Positions 6,595-11,027 of a stretch of DNA of 12,997 nt are shown here, one piece after another. Each line of letters starts with the position of its first letter. Position 1 is the stretch's first letter. The notes under the pieces were generated by a model. That model searched no databases and was not told the origin of the DNA. It saw only the letters and a list, made by a program, of their open reading frames with translations. The stretch covers positions 1 through 12,997 of the forward strand of contig CAMLUY010000014.1 of NCBI GenBank assembly GCA_946487985.1, written 5' to 3'. Position numbers and translations under genes: made by a program. This DNA is from an uncultured Clostridia bacterium. Its GTDB lineage: Bacteria; Bacillota; Clostridia; Christensenellales; UBA1242.

Positions 6595-7749
6595 TTACCA
6601 CTGTTCTATCAGGTCAAAGAATTTCTCCCAGATAGAGTTTCTCCTTACATTTTCCATTGTATATATTTTTTCGGCAAAATGCAAGTCATTATCAATAAAA
6701 ATTTCAACTTCGCCTACAACTCGGCCGCTTTCAACCGGAGCGTCAACGCTTTCGTCAAGCCGAACATTGTAGCGAACCTTTGAAAGCTCGTCGCTGCGGA
6801 GCGGATAAAGGTAGCTGCCCTTTGTGCCAATCTTTACCGACTGCGCTCTGCCGCCAATAACTGGCAGGCTTTTATCGAAGGTATAGCCAGAGGTCAGGTC
6901 AACAAGCTGATATTCATTGAAAGCCTTTTCTGTCAGTGCTTTACACTCCTCGAACATTGGGCCGCAATTAAGAACAACGGCAACAACAGTCATATCGTCA
7001 CGAGTGCAGCTTGTTACCAGGCAGCGGCCGGCGTCATCTGTGAAGCCTGTCTTCACTCCGTCACAGCCTTCCATAGAGAAAAGCAGCTTGTTCTTATTTT
7101 TCAGGTAGCGGGTCTTGCCGTCTGAGTTGGTTATTTTTGTGTTTTTAGTGGATACAATCTCTTTGAAGGTCGGATTTTGAATAGCGTAGCTGGTGATGAG
7201 TGCAAGGTCATATGCTGTTGTATGGTGAGTTTTTGAGTCTAAGCCGTGAGTATTGTCGAAATGCGTGTTCACTGCGCCAATCTTTTTGGCTGTATCGTTC
7301 ATCATTTTTACAAAATTTGCTGTGCTGCCACCCACCTCCTCGCCTATGGCTACGCTGGCATCGTTGCCTGACACTAGCATGAGTCCGTAAAGCAGGTCAC
7401 GAAGATTGAATTTCTCGCCGCTGCGAAGGTATATACTTGTGCCTGGAATGCCAATAGACTTATTTGAAACGGTGAAAGGTTTGTCAAGGTCGTCATAGTT
7501 TTCTATGGCTGTGATTGCGGTCATAATCTTTGTTGTGCTTGCCATAGCCAGCTGCGCGTCGCTGTTTTTATTGTAAAGCACTCGCTTTGAGCCAGCTTCC
7601 ATGACGCACATTGCTTTTGCTGATGTGTATGACTGCTGCGCGTTTGTCTGAACGAGAGCTGTCGGCATTGAAAATGCGCTGAGCAGAAGCAATGACAAAA
7701 GAAGCATGATTAAAGTGAGGCGAACAGTTTGAGTAAGGCTATTTCTCAT
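6595..7749 (-). CDS. D-alanyl-D-alanine carboxypeptidase (S11, DacF/PBP5 type)
   Basis: This 384-residue exported enzyme removes the terminal D-Ala from peptidoglycan stem peptides and so limits cross-linking. It has a hydrophobic signal sequence (about 10-30). The three active-site motifs of a low-molecular-weight penicillin-binding protein are intact: STTK (Ser71, Lys74), SGN (127-129) and KTG (233-235). A C-terminal beta domain follows and the protein ends in an amphipathic stretch (SIWEKFFDLIEQW) like the membrane-surface anchor of PBP5. Its place next to ytfJ and gpr suggests the DacF/DacB group that shapes the spore cortex, although a vegetative role is also possible. The ATG at 7749 lies inside ytfJ (11-base overlap) with a GAGG upstream. 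Confidence 0.9.
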   Translation of the reverse strand: MRNSLTQTVRLTLIMLLLSLLLLSAFSMPTALVQTNAQQSYTSAKAMCVMEAGSKRVLYNKNSDAQLAMASTTKIMTAITAIENYDDLDKPFTVSNKSIGIPGTSIYLRSGEKFNLRDLLYGLMLVSGNDASVAIGEEVGGSTANFVKMMNDTAKKIGAVNTHFDNTHGLDSKTHHTTAYDLALITSYAIQNPTFKEIVSTKNTKITNSDGKTRYLKNKNKLLFSMEGCDGVKTGFTDDAGRCLVTSCTRDDMTVVAVVLNCGPMFEECKALTEKAFNEYQLVDLTSGYTFDKSLPVIGGRAQSVKIGTKGSYLYPLRSDELSKVRYNVRLDESVDAPVESGRVVGEVEIFIDNDLHFAEKIYTMENVRRNSIWEKFFDLIEQW

Positions 7750-8185
7750 TATCCGCCTCGCTTGGATTTTCAGGTTGTTCGGTTTGAGTTTGTTCGGCTT
7801 TTTGCTTTTCTTTTGCGTCCATTTTTGTCATGAGCAGATTGAACATATTGAGAACGGTTTGATAGAGAGATTTGTTTTCAACATTGATAAAGCGAACGTT
7901 GCCTTTTGAGATTATTAGAAATCCGACTGGCGAAACGCTCATACCGCCGCTTGAACCGCCAGCCATTGGGAAGTGGTTGGCTACGCGGCGGGCGGACAGG
8001 TCGGCATACTCGCCACCGCCTACCACATAGCCCACGGTGACGCGGGAGATGGGAATTATGGTGGTGCCGTCTTCGGTTGTAACCTTTTCGCCGATGACTG
8101 TGCTTGAATCGACAATGGTTTTGATTTTGTCCATTGCGCTGTCGACAAGGCCGTTGATGTTTTCATTACCTGTGTAAAATTTCAT
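7739..8185 (-). CDS. ytfJ: GerW-family sporulation protein YtfJ
   Basis: The 148-residue protein matches the GerW/YtfJ family. In Bacillus subtilis its member is made in the forespore and is needed for normal spore germination through certain receptors, but its biochemical role is unknown. The family core is visible: DGTTIIPISRVTVGYVVGGG (39-58), a Gly/Ser-rich patch (75-82) and SPVGFLIISKG (85-95). The last 25 or so residues are a Lys/Glu/Gln-rich tail. There is no signal peptide. AGGAG at 8197-8193 is a good ribosome binding site seven bases before the ATG. Location between a DUF2953 gene and a D,D-carboxypeptidase is the usual order in spore-formers. The leader contains the cloverleaf element described separately. 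Confidence 0.92.
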   Translation of the reverse strand: MKFYTGNENINGLVDSAMDKIKTIVDSSTVIGEKVTTEDGTTIIPISRVTVGYVVGGGEYADLSARRVANHFPMAGGSSGGMSVSPVGFLIISKGNVRFINVENKSLYQTVLNMFNLLMTKMDAKEKQKAEQTQTEQPENPSEADNEK

Positions 8186-8218
8186 GACGTGACTCCTTTT
8201 TTGTGATGATTTTGGGGG

Positions 8219-8298
8219 CGCTCGGAATTGGCTTTGCTTTGCAAAGCTGGCGCGGGCAGCGCCTTCCCGCCTGAGGAACAGGCGGGCAATTCCGAGCG
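8219..8298. repeat. GC-rich cloverleaf-forming inverted-repeat element
   Basis: A perfect 12-bp outer inverted repeat, CGCTCGGAATTG (8219-8230) and CAATTCCGAGCG (8287-8298), encloses three back-to-back hairpins. They are 8231-8247 (7-bp stem, 3-base loop), 8249-8263 (5-bp stem, 5-base loop) and 8266-8286 (8-bp stem, 5-base loop). Only three bases are left unpaired at the junctions. It fills most of the gap between the DUF2953 gene and ytfJ, is much richer in GC than its surroundings, and has GGGCGC at both ends (8216-8221, 8298-8303). No coding or T-run evidence explains it. A dispersed REP/MITE-like repeat or an RNA structure within the operon are both possible. Confidence 0.75.
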
Positions 8299-8305
8299 GG
8301 CGCGG

Positions 8306-8890
8306 CTAGGCTTGGGTGTTTTTGCTCTCTGCTTTCAGAGTGATTTTTGCATATTTTTTCCAAGTTAGAATAACCGAGTTAAGCAAAGAATATACAATAT
8401 CGAATAAAGAAATTGAAATACTTATTGTTGCTGCGAACTGGCAGACCTGACGATTGTATGAAATGGTATCTGCGATTTCCAAAGTAGCAGTTGGCTTTTT
8501 GTTTTTTATAGTAGTGTAAAAAGTGGTCAAAGCGAAATTGATATATCCGCCAAGCATAGCTGACAGGAATGCGTCATCAACGCCCAAAGTATAAATTACA
8601 GACAGTTTTCGAAGCCTGGTCTTGTCTTTAATCTGGTTTGTAAACATTTCCACGAAGATTACTTCACGACTGCTGAGAGAAAGCTCTTTTGTCTCGATTG
8701 AATTTTCCTTTTTTAGTATAATTTTTTTGCCTCTTATCCAAAACAGTCTGTGTTGAAGTTTAAGATTGTAGACAAAAATGCCGTATGCTCCTGAAAAATC
8801 AAGTACATTGAAAGAAACTCTTGCCTCCCCTTTAATGGGGAAAAACAAGATGAGCACAATCACAAAAGGAATGAAAAGATAGTAATTCAT
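8306..8890 (-). CDS. DUF2953-family protein (YtfI-like)
   Basis: This 194-residue protein of unknown function starts with a membrane segment (about 3-18) followed by a beta-rich region. A second hydrophobic stretch lies near 150-172, and the C-terminus is basic. Overall similarity and position fit the DUF2953 family, whose Bacillus member YtfI lies directly upstream of ytfJ and is expressed in the forespore. The match is from pattern and context and the sequence is diverged, so the family name is moderately secure. Its ATG overlaps the gpr stop by four bases (ATGA), so the two are cotranslated. The TAG stop is eight bases from the cloverleaf element. Confidence 0.65.
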   Translation of the reverse strand: MNYYLFIPFVIVLILFFPIKGEARVSFNVLDFSGAYGIFVYNLKLQHRLFWIRGKKIILKKENSIETKELSLSSREVIFVEMFTNQIKDKTRLRKLSVIYTLGVDDAFLSAMLGGYINFALTTFYTTIKNKKPTATLEIADTISYNRQVCQFAATISISISLFDIVYSLLNSVILTWKKYAKITLKAESKNTQA

Positions 8891-9648
8891 TTTATCGCCT
8901 CATTGAGAGCGCGTGCAATTATCATGCCGGCATGCGAGATATTCTCGCCGATATCTTTTGGTGAAAGTATCAAATCTGGCGGGCTGCTTTTGTCAAGGTC
9001 TTCGGCAAAAATCATGAAAGGCACCCCCACAGAAAAGCAAGGGACGCCCATAGTTTTTTGGTTGATTGGACGATTAAAGCGTGTCACGCCGCTGCCTGGC
9101 GTCATACCCGAGGTTGTGATTTGAAATGAATTGCCAAGTCTACTGATCGAGCTTGTAGTGAGCGAGTCAATAATGATGCAATAGTTGATTGACATGCACT
9201 TGATCACCATTTCGACCATATCAATGGTTTCAATACCTGTTGAGTAATAGATATTTGGGCAGAACTTAAAGATGTTATTTTTCTTTGAAAGTGCATCGAT
9301 TGAGATGTTGTCAAAGACCTCTTTGCCAAGGCTGTCGGCTGCGATGTCGGGATTGCCAAGGCAGGCAAACAGCACGCGGTCTTTACGGCGCAAGGAGTGG
9401 GCTTTGATAAACTCATGCATTTTGTCAGACAAAATCTGGATTATTTTTATTGAGCACTCTGCCCCGTTTTCATAAAATCTTGGGGCATTGAGAATAAAAT
9501 AATCCCCCTTTTCAAAACCTAGTTTTTCGGCCGTTTGGTCGTCGCTGACCGACAAAGACGCTGTCACAATATCATATTGGCCAAGAGGAGTCACATTGTA
9601 ACCATATTCAGATAAATCTTTTCCACATTCATCAATGAGATCAAACAT
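8887..9648 (-). CDS. gpr: GPR spore endopeptidase (short form)
   Basis: GPR is the protease that starts degradation of small acid-soluble DNA-binding proteins when spores germinate. The 253-residue product keeps the family core: LGNPDIAADSLG (97-108), IIIDSL (158-163), the GMTPGSGVTRFNRP segment (181-194) and GVPCFSVGVPFMI (201-213). Asp105 and Asp161 appear to align with the two Asp residues proposed as catalytic in the Bacillus megaterium enzyme. Typical GPR has about 320-370 residues with an N-terminal propeptide and an RTDLA motif. Both seem absent here, because recognisable similarity begins near VTASLSV (28-34). No in-frame ATG, GTG or TTG lies between the chosen ATG and the upstream stop at 9697-9699. 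There is no Shine-Dalgarno site. It is divergent from rpsT, the usual arrangement in spore-formers. Confidence 0.85.
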   Translation of the reverse strand: MFDLIDECGKDLSEYGYNVTPLGQYDIVTASLSVSDDQTAEKLGFEKGDYFILNAPRFYENGAECSIKIIQILSDKMHEFIKAHSLRRKDRVLFACLGNPDIAADSLGKEVFDNISIDALSKKNNIFKFCPNIYYSTGIETIDMVEMVIKCMSINYCIIIDSLTTSSISRLGNSFQITTSGMTPGSGVTRFNRPINQKTMGVPCFSVGVPFMIFAEDLDKSSPPDLILSPKDIGENISHAGMIIARALNEAIK

Positions 9649-9653
9649 AGCTT

Positions 9654-9663
9654 TATTTTGGCG
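9654..9663 (-). promoter_or_regulatory. Possible forespore (sigma-F-type) -10 element of gpr
   Basis: CGCCAAAATA on the minus strand matches the sigma-F -10 pattern as I remember it (GGHHANAHTR) at all but the first base. A weak AAATA lies about 14 bases upstream as a -35 candidate. Initiation would fall at about the ATG of gpr (9648). The -35 match is poor. Confidence 0.3.
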
Positions 9664-9700
9664 GAAAATTAAAAAATTATTTAAAATTATTCTAAATTAC

Positions 9701-9729
9701 TTGATTTTGTTTTTGGGATATGCTATACT
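9701..9729 (+). promoter_or_regulatory. Sigma-A promoter of rpsT
   Basis: TTGATT (9701-9706), 17-base spacer, TATACT (9724-9729) preceded by TGC (extended -10). The predicted start is near 9736. AGGAG at 9747-9751 is the ribosome binding site, six bases from the ATG. Confidence 0.8.
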
Positions 9730-9757
9730 CTAATAGAAATTTTAAGAGGAGTAAATC

Positions 9758-10030
9758 ATGCCTAACATTAAATCCGCAGAAAAAAGAGTAAAAATCATTG
9801 AAAAAAAGACAGCTGAAAATAAGGCAATCAAGTCACGCATTTCTACATTTGCGAAGAAATTCAAGGTTGCTGTTGAAAACCGTGATGTTGCTGTTGCAGA
9901 AGTTGCATACAAAGATGTTGTATCTCTGCTTGACAAGGCTGCTTGTGATAATGTAATTCATCAAAACAATGCTGACAGAAAGAAAGCACATTTTGCAAAG
10001 ATGCTTGATGATTTGAAAAAGTCAAACTAA
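9758..10030 (+). CDS. rpsT: 30S ribosomal protein S20
   Basis: The 90-residue, Lys-rich helical protein binds 16S rRNA in the body of the small ribosomal subunit. The N-terminus MPNIKSAEKRVKIIEKK is typical of S20, as is the helical A/K pattern through to NADRKKAHFAKMLDDL near the end. Length is normal. It is a single-gene unit with its own promoter, a good ribosome binding site and a strong terminator, and it is divergent from gpr. In some bacteria S20 represses its own translation; the short leader here (about 22 bases) shows no obvious structure for that. Confidence 0.97.
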   Translation: MPNIKSAEKRVKIIEKKTAENKAIKSRISTFAKKFKVAVENRDVAVAEVAYKDVVSLLDKAACDNVIHQNNADRKKAHFAKMLDDLKKSN

Positions 10031-10056
10031 TCTGAAAGCTTCAAAAAAACATACAT

Positions 10057-10089
10057 AAAGAGCCAGGCATTTGTGCTTGGCTCTTTTTT
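10057..10089 (+). terminator. Intrinsic terminator of rpsT
   Basis: A 13-bp stem with one G-U pair (10057-10069 with 10074-10086), loop TTTG, and a T-run through 10089. It lies 27 bases past the rpsT stop. This is a strong Rho-independent terminator. Confidence 0.9.
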
Positions 10090-10195
10090 CGTTGCTATTT
10101 TTTCATGCTGAAAATCTTTTTGGAAATTAAATCGACATGGTTTAATTTCGGCGAAAAGTGATTTGTGATATTTGAGTGCAAATTCAGAGTATTAT

Positions 10196-10243
10196 AAAAA
10201 TCCTTTGCTTTTATGGAAAACGCCCCATTAGCAAAGGATTTTT
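10196..10243. terminator. Bidirectional terminator-like hairpin
   Basis: A perfect 14-bp inverted repeat (AAAAATCCTTTGCT at 10196-10209, AGCAAAGGATTTTT at 10230-10243) has a 20-base loop containing a further ATGG/CCAT pairing. T-runs follow on both strands. It is separate from the rpsT and hpf terminators on either side, so it is either redundant or the end of an unannotated transcript. Confidence 0.5.
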
Positions 10244-10342
10244 TAATTAAGGTATGATTTTGTGCTTTATACGGCTGTTGTCCCGCGCGTTCTGCGAAAA
10301 AGTGAGGTATAAATTGCTTGAAAGATTCAAGTATCGACATAT

Positions 10343-10380
10343 AAAAAAGCACCGCAAAAAGTAATTAGCTTTTTGGGTGC
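10343..10380 (-). terminator. Intrinsic terminator of hpf
   Basis: On the minus strand GCACCCAAAAAG (10380-10369) pairs with 10361-10349, with one bulged base and a 7-base loop, followed by six T (10348-10343). It starts 24 bases after the hpf stop codon. Confidence 0.85.
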
Positions 10381-10403
10381 AATTTTAAAACTTGGTTTTT
10401 ATT

Positions 10404-10940
10404 TTAATAAACAAGGTCAATAAGACCGAACTTGCCATCACGGCGACGATAGAGCACATTGATTTTTCCTGTTTCTGCATTCAGGAATACGAAAAAGTCA
10501 TGTCCAAGGCGCTCGATTGCAAAGCGTGCGTCATCAATCAGCATTGGGTCAAGGTCAAAAGTCTTTCTTTTGTAGATGGCAGGCAGCTCTTCTGGCTCCT
10601 CCTCCAAAAATTCGAAAGGCAGGAAGTTTTCTTGTTTTGAGCCCTTTGCCTTCTTTTCTTTGCGCTTTTCATTGTTGCGTACGATTTGCTTTTCAAGTTT
10701 TGGAAGAGCAATATCAATGTTGTCATACATATTGTCTGATTGAACTTCTGCACGGTAAAGCAGCCCCTTGCTTGTAATGGTAATTTCAAGTTTTTCCTGC
10801 TTTGCGACTTTAAGGCAGACAACTTTTACATTGACTTCATCGTCAAAATATTTTTCAAGTCTTTCAAGTTTTTCACGCAAAATTCTGTCAAGTCTTTGGC
10901 TGACAGCATAGCCATTTCTTTCAATGATATCTATTTTCAT
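10404..10940 (-). CDS. hpf: Ribosome hibernation promoting factor, long form
   Basis: The 178-residue protein binds the decoding site of idle 70S ribosomes and pairs them into inactive 100S dimers in stationary phase. The N-terminal HPF/YfiA domain (about 1-95, beta-alpha-beta with basic helices) is joined by a charged linker (about 95-122) to the C-terminal dimerisation domain (KRKTFDLDPMLIDDARFAIERLGHDFFVFLNAETG region, 124-178). The C-terminal domain makes it the long form usual in Firmicutes. A strong AGGAGG (10952-10947) lies six bases before the ATG, and promoter and terminator are both clear, so it is a monocistronic unit downstream of clpC on the same strand. Stress or stationary-phase control is known for the family but not shown here. 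Confidence 0.95.
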   Translation of the reverse strand: MKIDIIERNGYAVSQRLDRILREKLERLEKYFDDEVNVKVVCLKVAKQEKLEITITSKGLLYRAEVQSDNMYDNIDIALPKLEKQIVRNNEKRKEKKAKGSKQENFLPFEFLEEEPEELPAIYKRKTFDLDPMLIDDARFAIERLGHDFFVFLNAETGKINVLYRRRDGKFGLIDLVY

Positions 10941-10960
10941 ATCAAGCCTCCTACAATCAT

Positions 10961-10989
10961 ATTTTATCAGAAATTTTGAATTTCTCCAA
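10961..10989 (-). promoter_or_regulatory. Predicted sigma-A promoter of hpf
   Basis: TTGGAG (10989-10984), 17-base spacer, TAAAAT (10966-10961) preceded by TGA. The expected start is near 10954, giving a leader of about 14 bases that holds little more than the AGGAGG site. No clear clpC terminator is seen between 10990 and 11027, so read-through from clpC is possible. Confidence 0.6.
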
Positions 10990-11027
10990 ATGAAATGGCA
11001 GAAATTGGCAAAATGAATTTATTTTAA

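Larger units (their letters stand above)
10031..10403. other. Intergenic region between rpsT and hpf
   Basis: This 373-base stretch contains no gene that I can support. It holds the rpsT terminator at one end and the hpf terminator at the other. Between them are a 14-bp inverted repeat (10196-10243) and a small CTTGAA-AGA-TTCAAG repeat (10317-10331). An 85-codon reading frame on the minus strand (10095-10352) has no ribosome binding site, starts at the T-run of the hpf terminator and resembles nothing I know. A weak plus-strand promoter-like pair (TTGGAA 10120-10125, TAATTT 10143-10148, 17-base spacer) precedes the inverted repeat. Confidence 0.6.

Noticed and set aside
8219..8298. The cloverleaf as a tRNA gene or an intrinsic terminator
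   Set aside because: It has no anticodon loop, T-loop or acceptor 3' features of a tRNA and no T-run after the stem on either strand.
8166..8363. A 65-codon minus-strand frame through the cloverleaf element
   Set aside because: Its Pro/Cys/Arg-rich composition comes from the GC-rich hairpins, it overlaps both ytfI and ytfJ ends, and it has no start signal.
10095..10352. An 85-codon minus-strand reading frame between rpsT and hpf
   Set aside because: It has no ribosome binding site, starts at the T-run of the hpf terminator, contains a terminator-like inverted repeat, and its product resembles no family that I know.
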